A DNA stretch of 64,000 bases from Rusavskia elegans (GCA_011316305.1 SAUG01000042.1:62001-126000), one strand, 5' to 3'; positions 1 to 9,289 are shown, numbered from the stretch's first letter. The notes: generated by a model not told the origin, from the letters alone. Numbers and translations are program-made.

Positions 1-53
1 TGGACACCGAACCCTCTTCACCATCCTTGTGTATTGCCGCTGTTGCTCGTATT

Positions 54-977
54 TCAGATCGAGGCACTCTTTGCGTGTCCCTTTTGCTCCTCGGCTTTGG
101 GTTCCACAGGCCAACGGTAAGTTGATGTTGATGGTCGAAGCCCGACGACCAAGTCAGCATGTCTTGTGAGTGTTTTGTGCGGTGATTCGGTGATGGCCGT
201 TGCAAAACGCGGTGCCGTCGGCGAGGAGTGGCTATCATTTTGTTGCGAACCTTGTCCGGAACCTCCATAAAGCCTCAGGCTATCCCGAGCCTGCAACTGT
301 AATTCTCGTTCAAACTGCTCAAGAAAAGTTAATGTCTTGCCATTGCCAGAAACGTTGTGCTCCGGACGCCTCGGCATTGGCATTCCAGTCTCCATGGCCC
401 ATTTGAACGGACAGAATGCCATGCCACCGTGTGGATTCGGCCAGCCAACAAAGCAATTTGGGTTTCCGGATCTGAAGCCCCCACAACCGATCATAGTGAC
501 ATTGTCGGTGATAATGTTGCCCGCAAGATCGTCATTCTCCAAGTCTTGTGGGGGAGACCATCTTATGTCTGGATTCCGGAGGCAGTCGCGGATATGGCGT
601 ACCCACTTCTCCGATATCTTGTTCGCCATGCTTGGAAACTCCGTTTCCATGAGGATGATGATACTCTGGGGATCCTCGCCCTTCTCCAGCAAAAATTTCA
701 TGAACATCGTCATCTTGGCCTGCCATCCTGGAGGCGCGAATGTGCGGTCTTGGCCAATGAAATGGATAGTCCGAAATTGCTTGATGTCTTTGCCTCCACA
801 TGGCTGCGGAGCTTTCATGGGATTACTGGCAAATCTCCCCTGGCCAGAGCAAGCAAGTTCTGGCTGTTGGTTGTAGTATGCCAGTGCTGCAGACACCGGG
901 TTGCAGTGGACTAGTAGTGAGGCAGTTTGCGTTGTGTGCCCGCAAGGCGTATGGAGTGAGACGTGATGGATACACAT
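54..977 (-). CDS. Met-Cys array member 1: large Cys-rich protein with C-terminal extension (307 aa)
   Basis: Function unknown. Start chosen at the ATG at 977 because the protein then opens MCIHH with a CGH motif at residues 12-14, the same layout (Met-Cys, then Cys-x-His near residue 12, then further Cys) as the small genes that follow on the same strand. Unlike them it runs on for about 230 more residues, with a Gln/Ser-rich end. No signal peptide or membrane segment is visible, so an intracellular, probably metal-binding protein is inferred. A TATA-like box lies at 1222-1234, and a likely 5' UTR intron at 1007-1065 (GTGGGT donor, CTGAC branch, TTCCAG acceptor) separates it from the start codon. 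The reading frame is open throughout. The extension could be a fusion to another domain or a poorly conserved tail. Confidence 0.6.
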   Translation of the reverse strand: MCIHHVSLHTPCGHTTQTASLLVHCNPVSAALAYYNQQPELACSGQGRFASNPMKAPQPCGGKDIKQFRTIHFIGQDRTFAPPGWQAKMTMFMKFLLEKGEDPQSIIILMETEFPSMANKISEKWVRHIRDCLRNPDIRWSPPQDLENDDLAGNIITDNVTMIGCGGFRSGNPNCFVGWPNPHGGMAFCPFKWAMETGMPMPRRPEHNVSGNGKTLTFLEQFERELQLQARDSLRLYGGSGQGSQQNDSHSSPTAPRFATAITESPHKTLTRHADLVVGLRPSTSTYRWPVEPKAEEQKGHAKSASI

Positions 978-1039
978 TTCGATGGTCCAGTCTTTGTTGA
1001 CGGTATCTGGAAAGCAAATGTCAGTAAGCACATAACATC

Positions 1040-1421
1040 AGAGAGAAATAGGAGAAGTAACCCACCAGAAATGGATTTTCAGAGATGAAGATGTGAGCTG
1101 GTGTTCGCGCCACAAATTGTTCAAGTCGAAAGTAGAGGAAACCCCGTCCGTTTGTTTACCAGAGATAAGAAGCCTAGCAGTGTCCTGTAGCGAAGTAGAA
1201 CTGTTGACAGCAGAACCAAACCGCTTATATACACTCCCCTCCCAGGTAACACAACATCCGGTAGTCATATTCACAGCCCTGATTCCGCCTTCTCCACCCT
1301 GCACCTCGGTCAAACGATCAACAATCGCACGCATATGAAGAACCCCAATGGCCGAAACCGATGACTCCGACCGCGGTTCGATATACGGTGAAGGAAACGG
1401 GAATGAAATCTCAAGACACAT
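1040..1421 (-). pseudogene. Possible decayed Met-Cys array copy
   Basis: A minus-strand frame begins ATG TGT at 1421, about 860 bp from the start of the next array gene, which matches the array's usual spacing. It contains YIEP, found in the array gene at 4721-4981, and a later Cys-Cys pair, but lacks the CGH motif and the terminal CxxC. The promoter of member 1 lies inside it. The resemblance is weak and could be chance. Confidence 0.2.
1222..1234 (-). promoter_or_regulatory. TATA-like box of array member 1
   Basis: TATATAAG-type sequence on the minus strand about 250 bp upstream of the ATG at 977. Allowing for the 59-bp leader intron, the mature leader is about 160 nt. Confidence 0.45.
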
Positions 1422-1528
1422 CAACAAAACCTAATATACGAATCGGCCGAGAAGATTAACAGCGAAGGGAAAACCATAGTGATAGAGAAAAACTATATTT
1501 GGTGGACGGATAATAAGAACGGCATGTC

Positions 1529-1551
1529 GGAAGGAAGGAAGGAAGGAAGGA
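1529..1551. repeat. (GGAA)n microsatellite
   Basis: Five to six perfect GGAA units in the non-coding gap between array members 1 and 2. The rest of 1422-1904 shows no gene. Confidence 0.9.
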
Positions 1552-1904
1552 AAGATCTATATAATCGATCTTGATCTGATCCGGACGGACCGTTTCCATC
1601 CGAAATGCATCGAGGAGATCTCGGAAAACAATACCAACGGAAGCAGGGCAGTATCCATGGCTCTTTATAGTCTGCATCTGAGATTATCATTTGCGCTGGA
1701 TAATGCGTTGTGTGTATTGCTGGAATAACAAACATGGGCCTCGTGGCCAAGAGCCACTCACTATTGCACGGAGGCTTTGCGCAAAACAAGCCGTAAACCA
1801 TTTTCCTCCCACGAAACCTCGCATCGGTCGGTGCAGCCCTCTTCACCACCAGTCATCGGCCGTGATGCAATACATCTACCTTGAATAAACTCTTGAAGCA
1901 TGCT

Positions 1905-2279
1905 TCACTCCTCACGCCGCCTCCCCACCCTCGACTCCGCCATCATGAATTTCCACAAAGCAGTCTGAACGCAGTAAAACCCCAGCCAAAGGCACATATT
2001 GGGGTAAAATATGACCCCTCCCCCTCTGAGACCACCCGGCCATGAATGACCCAAGATTTCCTCGTACGCGACACACACGGGGCAATAACCTTCTTCGTCG
2101 TCGTCGATGCGTTCGCCGTTGAGGCACTCCTGTGTCTGCTCGAATTGGATGCCGCCTGCGCCGTAATCAAAATAGATTTCTTGGAGCAGAGCTATTCCTT
2201 GGGTGCATAGCTCGATTCGCCCGACGAGACGAGGGATGTGGCCGCATTGGAGGTAATGGGTGAAGTGGTGCCGACACAT
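1905..2279 (-). CDS. Met-Cys array member 2: small Cys-rich protein (124 aa)
   Basis: Function unknown. The ATG at 2279 is chosen because it yields the family opening MCRHHFTHYLQCGH. The family pattern follows: Cys at 2, CGH at 12-14, a Cys near 25, an IYFD segment, a Cys near 52, and CPVC about residue 70. A C-terminal stretch of about 50 residues is specific to this copy. The ordered Cys/His residues suggest one or two metal sites; this is inference. There is no signal peptide. It lies between members 1 and 3, same strand, with a TATA-like box 80 bp upstream and a 157-bp tandem duplication further upstream. Confidence 0.65.
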   Translation of the reverse strand: MCRHHFTHYLQCGHIPRLVGRIELCTQGIALLQEIYFDYGAGGIQFEQTQECLNGERIDDDEEGYCPVCVAYEEILGHSWPGGLRGGGVIFYPNMCLWLGFYCVQTALWKFMMAESRVGRRREE

Positions 2280-2356
2280 GGTACTATCGGCTGAAGTGTA
2301 GTCCTTTGTGACGACGACCGAAAGAACCCTTGGGAGACTGGGGAAGTGGTGTCGGC

Positions 2357-2366
2357 TTTGTATAGC
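2357..2366 (-). promoter_or_regulatory. TATA-like box of array member 2
   Basis: CTATACAAAG on the minus strand, about 80 bp upstream of the ATG at 2279. Confidence 0.35.
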
Positions 2367-2367
2367 T

Positions 2368-2682
2368 GCCCAGGGTGGTAAAAGTATTCGCGAAAGGTAA
2401 TGCTGCTCCTCCAGCACCGATGCAGCCAGCCACGTAGCCTGCCAGTAATGCTGACCCCCAAGTTGGAAAAAAGCACACGGTCCTGCAGTCCGCTTGTAGT
2501 CTGACTCTGGTAGTTATTGATGCGTCCAGGGTGATAAACGTAGCCGTGAAACGTAACGCCACTCCACCAGCACACCGATGCAGCCACGTCAGTAGCCTGC
2601 CCGTATCTTGACCTCTGAGTTGGAAAAGGTCACGCTGTTCTCCAGTCTGCTTGCAACGTAATTCTGGTACAGACTAATGTAC
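2368..2682. repeat. Diverged tandem duplication, period about 157 bp
   Basis: Two direct copies, starting near 2369 and 2526, share CCAGGGTG, ACCGATGCAGCC, GTAGCCTGCC, AGTTGGAAAA and CAGTCYGCTTG blocks in the same order. The duplication lies just upstream of array member 2 and may be a duplicated promoter region. The remainder to 2969 is A-rich and shows no gene. Confidence 0.65.
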
Positions 2683-2969
2683 GTGAAACCTGTCAGCATC
2701 GTTGGCAAAAAAAAGCTGCTGTACATTGACACATTATGAGATGCGCGGTCCACTCACTGCAACATTCATACGAAGTATCCTCTCATCGAACAAGAAAAAA
2801 ATCCGCTTATGCCATGGCAAGTACCACAAAAAGCCAGTCCCACCTTCTACATCCCTTAAATCCCAAGATCTCACCATGGCGAGAACCCTGCACAACCACC
2901 AAAAGCCCCACCAAAAAAAAAGCTTACAAGGAAAGAGCGATCAAGAAAATCGTGAATGCTCGAAATTCC

Positions 2970-3194
2970 TTAACCCCCGGCCTGTATCCTACACTTGAAG
3001 CACAAATCCTGAACAGATACCATTATCGACTGTGTCCCATGCCAACAAATGACGTCGAAAGAAATTTGCCCGCTCCCCTCGTCCACGTAGATACGGCGGA
3101 GCTGCTGTCGTAGATGGTCGCAGGGTTCGACGAGGTAGGGGCGTTCGGAGGTGTGGTGGCATTGGCGGTAGTCTCTGTACACGTATTTGCACAT
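2970..3194 (-). CDS. Met-Cys array member 3: small Cys-rich protein (74 aa)
   Basis: Function unknown. It opens MCKYVYRDYRQCHH and then has the family landmarks VEPC, LRRIYVDEG, SFDVIC and a terminal CFKC, so it is a near-minimal family member. No intron is needed. A TATA-like box (CTTTAAATAA, 3341-3350) lies about 150 bp upstream and is followed by a plausible CA-rich leader. Same strand as, and about 0.9 kb from, its neighbours on both sides, which fits origin by unequal crossing-over. Confidence 0.7.
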   Translation of the reverse strand: MCKYVYRDYRQCHHTSERPYLVEPCDHLRQQLRRIYVDEGSGQISFDVICWHGTQSIMVSVQDLCFKCRIQAGG

Positions 3195-3340
3195 TATGTG
3201 GTTGGTGGGGAAAATATGGAGCGCTCGAGGTGGTTGTAGCGTTGCCTGCTGTTGGAGGCTGGAGCAACGTGGGAGTGTTGGGTCTTGTTGTATAGTGGTG
3301 ATTTGATGTTCAGGACTGCTTCTTCCTAGCTTCTGCGGTT

Positions 3341-3350
3341 TTATTTAAAG
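3341..3350 (-). promoter_or_regulatory. TATA-like box of array member 3
   Basis: CTTTAAATAA on the minus strand, about 150 bp upstream of the ATG at 3194. Confidence 0.45.
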
Positions 3351-3619
3351 AAAGTGCTGCTTGGTACCTGTCATAGATACCGTGGAGCTTTGGTAGGACA
3401 GGTCAGCAGAGATCCAGCAAGTGAATTACGTGAGTCATACGAGAGAAACCGCTGGCAGCTGAAGCCGATTATTTGTACAGGGTTGCTACAAATCTGTAAG
3501 CAGCCTGATGTCCGACTATTTTGACCAATGTTGCCAAAATCTAAGGTTATCCAAAGACATATCACCTCCCCCGCTAGGGCATTCGTTTCTGGGGCTTGTC
3601 GATTTAACAATCAATCGCA

Positions 3620-3705
3620 ACAAGGGGTATACAACAAGCGATACCTCGATATAGGAATTCGTTCGAACGATTACCTAGATTCTATATTGGAGCTACTTGT
3701 TATGT
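3620..3705 (+). repeat. Dispersed repeat R1, copy 1
   Basis: Contains GCGATACCTCGATATAGG followed by ACGATTACCTAG, matching copies near 14150, 17985, 22968 and, inverted, 23712. It is AT-shifted relative to the 14-kb copy. The rest of the gap 3195-3871 shows only the array promoter. Confidence 0.6.
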
Positions 3706-3871
3706 CAGTTTTCGTTTATATATAATCTATTTTGCGATCGATTTTTAATACCAGGAGAGAAAGCTGGTTGACCCCTGAATTGAATGCCACCATCAGCGAG
3801 GGAGGTGATACATACCGTAGCTGGATCATGAGAAGGAACAGAACCTCAAAGACTCAAGAATCCCTTACAGG

Positions 3872-4105
3872 TCATTTCTTCTTCTTGTAGCATTTGGGAC
3901 AACTCTCCCAATCATCTACTTCTTCGTAATTTCTTGTGTTGACGTCTTTGCCACAAGGTTTATCAAAATTAATTGGGACGCGAGATTCTGTGTCGAAGTA
4001 GATTCGTCGAAAACGGAGTCGTACTTTCCAGCATGGTCGAACGTACCAAGGGTCTTTGGCGTCATGAGTGCAAACACTATGCTGCTTGTAGAAGTACTTG
4101 CACAT
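3872..4105 (-). CDS. Met-Cys array member 4: small Cys-rich protein (77 aa)
   Basis: Function unknown. The start at 4105 gives MCKYFYKQHSVCTH. Then come VRPC, RRIYFDTES, INFDKPC and a terminal CPKC followed by a poly-lysine tail. An upstream in-frame start at a non-ATG codon was not used because the Met-Cys opening is shared by the family. A TATA-like box is about 85 bp upstream. Single exon, no signal peptide. The basic tail is unusual among the copies and may promote nuclear or RNA binding (inference). Confidence 0.7.
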   Translation of the reverse strand: MCKYFYKQHSVCTHDAKDPWYVRPCWKVRLRFRRIYFDTESRVPINFDKPCGKDVNTRNYEEVDDWESCPKCYKKKK

Positions 4106-4190
4106 GGTACTCAACCTGATGCTGTTGCAAAAGGTCTGCACTTAAATCTAAAATCTGCGATGCCCACTTCCAGAACGTGAAAGCACCCGC

Positions 4191-4198
4191 TTTTATGC
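4191..4198 (-). promoter_or_regulatory. TATA-like box of array member 4
   Basis: CATAAAAG on the minus strand, about 85 bp upstream of the ATG at 4105. The rest of the gap 4106-4720 shows no gene. Confidence 0.45.
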
Positions 4199-4720
4199 CA
4201 TTTCGAATAAGACTGCTGACGTGGAAAAACAGCCTTGTTTGCCAGCCAAGTCAGTACGTGCTGGAGCGCTGATGCCATGCTGACGTGAACTCACCGTGAC
4301 CCAATGACCACGCATGGGCACCCAATATGGGCCAGTCACGCACCTGGCTTGCCAGCTTGATGAACCATATTCATAAGTATCTTTATTAGTCCACACTGCA
4401 GGGAAAGTCAGCGGAGATCGTTCAACAAGCAGCAATGAGAAGTAGAAGCAAGTCAAGCGATGGCAAACACCCCGCCACAGCACACCACTTCAATACAGAT
4501 GACGCCGACCCAGAATGTCGCGGAGGCATGGCAATACAAAAACAAAGATCGAGTTCGCGAGAGAACACAAATCAAGGCTTGCGTGACAGCTTGCGATATG
4601 CGAACCAGAAAATTATCGCCTGCTCGCTCGAACCCCACACCACCTACCTTCTGCCCTTCTATACAAGGATCGACGACCACCTTGTACCCCCTTCCTCGTC
4701 TGCTCCAAGCTTTACAACAT

Positions 4721-4981
4721 TCATGGTGCATGATGCCCAATCGGTTCCCTAGTATTACGTGCCATTGCCTGGCATCCTTCCCAGCAACGCCCTGGCACCC
4801 TGATAGCCCACCATCTGACTACTTCCCGACAGCGAACAGGGTGGAACGGGAAAAGTGGGTCTTCTTGATTTGGGTAGATATACCGGACTTGGCGTAGTAC
4901 ATTTGCACACGGTTCGATGTACCAGACACGGTGGGAGATATGGCCGCAGAGACCGAAATGGCGATAGAAGTAGATGCACAT
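4721..4981 (-). CDS. Met-Cys array member 5: small Cys-rich protein (86 aa)
   Basis: Function unknown. It opens MCIYFYRHFGLCGH, then IEPC, VRYIYPN, a Cys near residue 50 and a terminal CWEGC, i.e. the last pair is C-x3-C here. It has Trp codons (TGG) at the two places where the neighbouring copy at 5464-5697 has stop codons, so it is the best comparator for that pseudogene. Single exon, no signal peptide; TATA-like box about 155 bp upstream. Confidence 0.65.
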   Translation of the reverse strand: MCIYFYRHFGLCGHISHRVWYIEPCANVLRQVRYIYPNQEDPLFPFHPVRCREVVRWWAIRVPGRCWEGCQAMARNTREPIGHHAP

Positions 4982-5130
4982 GGTGAGTGTCTGTTCGAAG
5001 AGAATTGTTTGATAGTGGGTCTTGGTGTTCCTGGTCTTTGTCCTCTGCCGATGATCAGTATCTGTTGTCAAAGCTTGAAAGATGGGGCCTCAAGTCTTAC
5101 TTACCCTATCCAACCAGCGTCGTTGGTAAG

Positions 5131-5140
5131 ATATTTATGG
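5131..5140 (-). promoter_or_regulatory. TATA-like box of array member 5
   Basis: CCATAAATAT on the minus strand, about 155 bp upstream of the ATG at 4981. Confidence 0.4.
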
Positions 5141-5255
5141 AATGCTGTCTAATCTGGCGGATTCAGCCACAGTATTGGTGATATGTGCTGTATGTATGCT
5201 TCGAAGATCAATCTGCCCAGAATCCATGAAGAGTAGCAAGGAGTGATGCGCTTAC

Positions 5256-5370
5256 TAGTGTCCAGTGCAACCAGGGCAGGTGCGTCCAACATCCACAGAT
5301 TCCCCCTGGTCCACAGGTAGTCGTAATCATAGTGGTGTTCCCTGAAGTACTCGCACACATTCATGAAAAC
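5256..5370 (-). pseudogene. Internally deleted remnant of a Met-Cys array copy
   Basis: One minus-strand frame gives VCEYFREHHYDYDYL near 5360-5320, like the family's N-terminus. A different frame immediately downstream gives VGRTCPGCTGH and then a stop, like the family's C-terminal CxxC end. The central Cys/IY block is missing. This reads as a head-to-tail remnant with an internal deletion and frame change, only about 95 bp from the dead copy beside it. An intron joining the two ends is possible but would still lack the core. Confidence 0.4.
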
Positions 5371-5463
5371 ATGTAATTGCCCCCAAAACCCCATACTGGA
5401 CCATGCTGCGGGCCTCACCACCGAATCCATCAAGATCACTTTCACATATCCTCCGCATCTCCC

Positions 5464-5697
5464 TCACGTCCCCGGCGCTTCTCCAATACACCAAGCCCAG
5501 CATTTCCCTTGCGCCGGCACCTTGATGAACGCTCACCTACCCCCCTCGGAACAAGCCACATCGAAACAGATGAGTCCACTGATTTCGTTGAAGTAAATCC
5601 GTTGAACTGTCTCTCGCGTGGCGTCACGATGTTCCACGGACTAGACACGATTTTGAGTACAACCGCAGGAGAACTTCTTGTAATAGTGAGTACACAT
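5464..5697 (-). pseudogene. Met-Cys array copy with two in-frame stops
   Basis: From the ATG at 5697 the frame reads MCTHYYKKFSCGC, QRIYFNE, CFDVAC and a terminal CWAWC, clearly a family member of 77 codons. It is interrupted by TAG at 5641-5643 and TGA at 5534-5535/5533. Aligned with the copy at 4721-4981, both stops fall where that copy has TGG. G-to-A change on the coding strand explains each, as expected of RIP or ordinary decay. No frameshift is needed, so the loss looks recent. A TATA-like sequence remains near 5824-5832. Confidence 0.6.
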
Positions 5698-6273
5698 GAC
5701 GAGGGCCGATTGATGGATGAGCGGCTATGATGGGTGGACTTTCGCCTGCTGTGGATTCTGACTTGAGACGACTTAGATCGCAGAAAAGCTATCTTGAATT
5801 TATTTTCAAGATTTTTCGCAACCTCTTATACTTTGCTCCAAGCAGATGGTATTGTTTTGGAGACGTATGCTTGTTTGCCAGATGCGAATCCAACTCCGAA
5901 CCTCAACACAAGACCAGGACATATGGGATTAGCGGTTTGATCAAGTCTTTTCACTGCAAAATCTTGAAAATGAAAGCCAACACTCAGGTTCATAATGTGC
6001 ATTGTACGAAATCTCAACTGCGGAAAAGTGGGTCTCGAATGATAAATTCAGTAGCAGGAGATGCTGAAATGTGCAGAATGGAATATGCCAGCCCTGGTGA
6101 TCCTGGACACCTATGTACATGCCAGTCCTAAGAACGTAAAGTGATGGGTATCTTCATCTCGTCGTGGACTGCTTTGAAATTGCCTGTTCCAGAAGCTTGC
6201 GTTAGTCTAGTATCTTGAGTCTCAGATGCTGCCGTTGGTTTTACGTACGGCCCAGCGCCCAGCGTATCACTCC

Positions 6274-6561
6274 TCATGAATAAAAACCCGTCGACCCCAT
6301 CCATCGAAACCCTTGTTGCTGACAGGATTGACAAACCTGCGGCGGTGGGACACGCAGGAAACGAACATTCACACCGGGGGTAGGTCGACAAGCAGCAGGC
6401 CAGTTGAACGAGTATGCAGCCTCGGGGGAATATTGGATTTGCTGGAGTTGTTGAAGGCACGACGCGCAGTCATGGAGGATTTTGAAATGGATGTGACCAC
6501 AGATGAGGACGTAGCCGATATAACTGCACCTTGGCGTTTGTTGTCTGGATGCTCCGCTCAT
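6274..6561 (-). CDS. Met-Cys array member 7: Cys-rich protein with N-terminal extension (95 aa)
   Basis: Function unknown. Here the family core (RCSYIGYVLICGH, then CASC, IQYSPEA, FNWPAAC, terminal CQSC) is preceded by 11 residues starting MSGAS at 6561; this is the only copy that does not start Met-Cys. Spacing to the dead copy is about 860 bp, strand is the same, and it is the upstream end of the array. TATA-like box at 6778-6788, giving a leader of up to 190 nt. No signal peptide. Confidence 0.6.
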   Translation of the reverse strand: MSGASRQQTPRCSYIGYVLICGHIHFKILHDCASCLQQLQQIQYSPEAAYSFNWPAACRPTPGVNVRFLRVPPPQVCQSCQQQGFRWMGSTGFYS

Positions 6562-6777
6562 TGTGTCGTTTGAGGGGGGGAATGGGAGAACCTTGGGGTT
6601 GGTTTGATGGATTTGAGGTGCCGAGGGCTTTGTGCGAAGTTGAAGTACCGGGTCAGAGAAGAAGTTCCGATGTTGCTCAATGATACTAAGTCCCACTGGT
6701 GTTGATAGTACCTGGGTGATCTCAGTCTCAAAATCGCCGGAAAGACTGTTGATGAAATGAAGATCGCTTGGTGGTAG

Positions 6778-6788
6778 CATTTTATAGA
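6778..6788 (-). promoter_or_regulatory. TATA-like box of array member 7
   Basis: CTATAAAATGC on the minus strand, about 220 bp upstream of the ATG at 6561. Confidence 0.45.
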
Positions 6789-6799
6789 TCTGATCACCT

Positions 6800-7825
6800 G
6801 TCTGCTAGTGTTGGGACAGATACTGCTGATGACGCATCTGCTGAGCTGGCGGAAGGGGACTGCCTCAACCACACAATGACCCAGACCTTCCCTGCATGAT
6901 GAACAAGAACCTTGCAGTGAAGTTGGGGTTGACTCCATCGTCTTTTCCGTCATCATTCACTACGGCCGTGGTAGCCGAGGAGCGATCTCGCCCACTGGAA
7001 TAGGGTAGCACCGGCTCATGTAGATGCCAGCAGGCTGTTCCAGGAAACAATGAAGTACACAGTGACATGATCTGCTGCGGCGGTTCTTGGCGGGCCACAA
7101 ACACGTCAGTCAACTCCTGAGGTGACTGTGACAGCCGAACAGTCAAGCGGCCAGTCATTGTTTGGGGATTTCAGTGAACCACTGAGGAGCTTTGTGCCCC
7201 TCCAAAGCAATCCTTCCAAACGAAGGGACCGATTTGGATGATCGAAAAGTGCTCACAATCATGCATTGAGATGCCGAGAAGGATGATGTAGTTACACAAA
7301 GGAGATCTCCTTAAGAAAAATGTCGTACCTGAATCTGGGAAGGGGCTGCTGTGGCTGGCATCCGCCGCATTGCCGTGCCAAGAGCGGTCCAGAGTGTATG
7401 CAACCGGTGTTATCTTATCAGATGCATATGTGTATGCTTCCGATAGGCTGACACCATGGGAGAGCGGCTTCGCTGTTGAGGTTATGTTGACGTCGGGCGG
7501 TAGCATCATCTTGATGCCTTGGTCGATCCACCACGCTCCCCTCGGCCGTTCTTGTTCGGTGTCGGCTCATGTTCCCGTCGCCTTTGTCGTTGCCGGCTGT
7601 GGAATAGTGATCATGATCACGTCGATGCGTTGCCCGGGGGCTAGGGTAATAAAGCCATCTGCATTAGTGCTATGTACATCACTCTCTATCCAATATACCC
7701 TGTTCCCGAGACCTTCCATAAAAACGACCGGAAAGCGCTAGATGACGAGACACCATATATGCACAGAGATAGATCTCAAATGAGTAACCACCCAGAACAA
7801 TCCTTCCCAAGTCGCTCGAAGTCGC
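6800..7825. other. No gene recognised
   Basis: Only short, overlapping open frames on both strands without family signatures; the longest ATG-led one, 6865-7158 on the minus strand (97 codons), has no recognisable domain. I read this stretch as the spacer between the array and the CRH gene. Confidence 0.5.
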
Positions 7826-9289
7826 TCACAAGACAAGGAGACCCATTACTGCAACCAATGCGGCAAACATCGAACTCTGCAGACCTCTTTCTTTCGGCAG
7901 CGACGCTTCGCTTATCTGTGTGTCCGTACCTTGCGAAAAGCCGCCTATGCCGGACGACGTTGAACCAGTCCCTGAAGTCGCAGTTTCACCAACAGTGTTG
8001 TCGCTTCCGTCATTGCCAGGATGTCCATTCGTGCCCGGGCCAGCACCAGTCAGACCCGGTACTGTCGCAACATCGCTGGTGGCCGCCGGATCTTCTGCGG
8101 TATCTGACTCTTTCGCCTTTGGATAATCAGCATCCATGTTCGTCCCCGTACCGAGCAGCGACTTCAGGACGGTGTCGTCGTCTGTGATTGCAACAGAATT
8201 ATTCGTTCCGGATTTGGCCGTGTAAATGTATGCTTTGTCACCTGTTTTGTTGGCGCCATCTGGAGTTGGGTAGCAGTCAATGCTGATGTCTGAAATCATG
8301 GAGTAGTAGTACCCGAATTTCGCCACGTCCGGTGCGTTCCAGTCAACCAACCCGCCGGCCCAAGCTATTGTGCCCTGCCCATTCTTTGGGCTGCCGGCAG
8401 GCCATAATGAAAGTTGAACACGAGCTGGTGTCTGTGGATAATGGTACTGGTTGGTTGTCGTATTCCACGTTTCGCTCCGCTTCAGCGTTCGAAGGACTGT
8501 GTTGTCGACACTCCATGTTAACTGTGTAGGTGTCCAATCAATCTCGTAGGTGTGATAGTTGTCGAATGTGCTGCTTTTGACTGTAAGGTTCTCTCCATTG
8601 TCATCTGGCCTATCGTCAGCAGTTGCTAGTCATTAGACTGCGATGCGACCCACAATCCGGTATTCCTTGGAAGTAAAAGTTGGACTGCGCGCTTTGGAGA
8701 TCCGTACCGACGAATTCAAAGTCGATTTCGTCTTTGACGTCGGACATCAAGATAAACGCGGTGACGACACCCTTTCCTCGGCTTGACTTCATTCGTGCGC
8801 TGATCTTGCCATACCACACATACGAGGTACTTGCAAGAAGTGTTCCGAAGCTGCTCTTGCCTGTCTCGGACAGCGTAAGAAGCACGTTATCCTCAAATTG
8901 CTCTGGTCGTCCACTCGACACCCATTTTGCTTTTGAGGCATCCCCGAGGTATTCGGTATTGGACTGTATGCTGCCGAGATTGTCGAATTTATAGTCCTCA
9001 CTGTTGCATACAGGTGCAGGGACGCATGCGTTGAGAGAGAATGAATTGAGAGGATCGCAGCCACCGAGGCAAAAGGCACCCACACCGCATTGGCCGTACT
9101 CTAGAAGGAGATGGTTAGCTTGTGTAGAGTGATGTGTTTCAAGGCCTTGCTGAACATACGAGAGCAACAGGGTTTACTCGAAGGACATAGCTTTCCCTCT
9201 CCGCACTCTGACGACTTGGCAGCTTGCTGGGCCAGGACGGATGATGCTGACAGCAAGGCCAAAGTGGCCACAGCCAGTATCCGACTCAT
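7826..9289 (-). CDS. UTR2: CRH/UTR2-type GH16 chitin-glucan transglycosylase, GPI-anchored (451 aa)
   Basis: Crh-family enzymes cross-link chitin to beta-glucan in the fungal wall. Exons 9160-9289, 8654-9100 and 7826-8604; introns of 59 and 49 bp. The second intron join (GAT T / AT GAC) restores the family stretch GIPDYDNGENL. Residues 1-20 are a signal peptide. About 28-60 is a Cys-rich CBM18-like chitin-binding domain. The GH16 catalytic motif DEIDFEF is at 167-173, with E168 and E172 as nucleophile and acid/base. A long Ser/Thr/Gly-rich linker and a hydrophobic C-terminus ending GLLVL indicate GPI anchoring. The CBM18 domain favours the UTR2/CRH2 branch over CRH1. The next gene upstream, on the same strand, is another wall glucan enzyme. 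Confidence 0.93.

Noticed and set aside
54..6800. Array proteins as secreted effectors
   Set aside because: None has a signal peptide; all begin with Met-Cys or a polar segment, so classical secretion is not supported.
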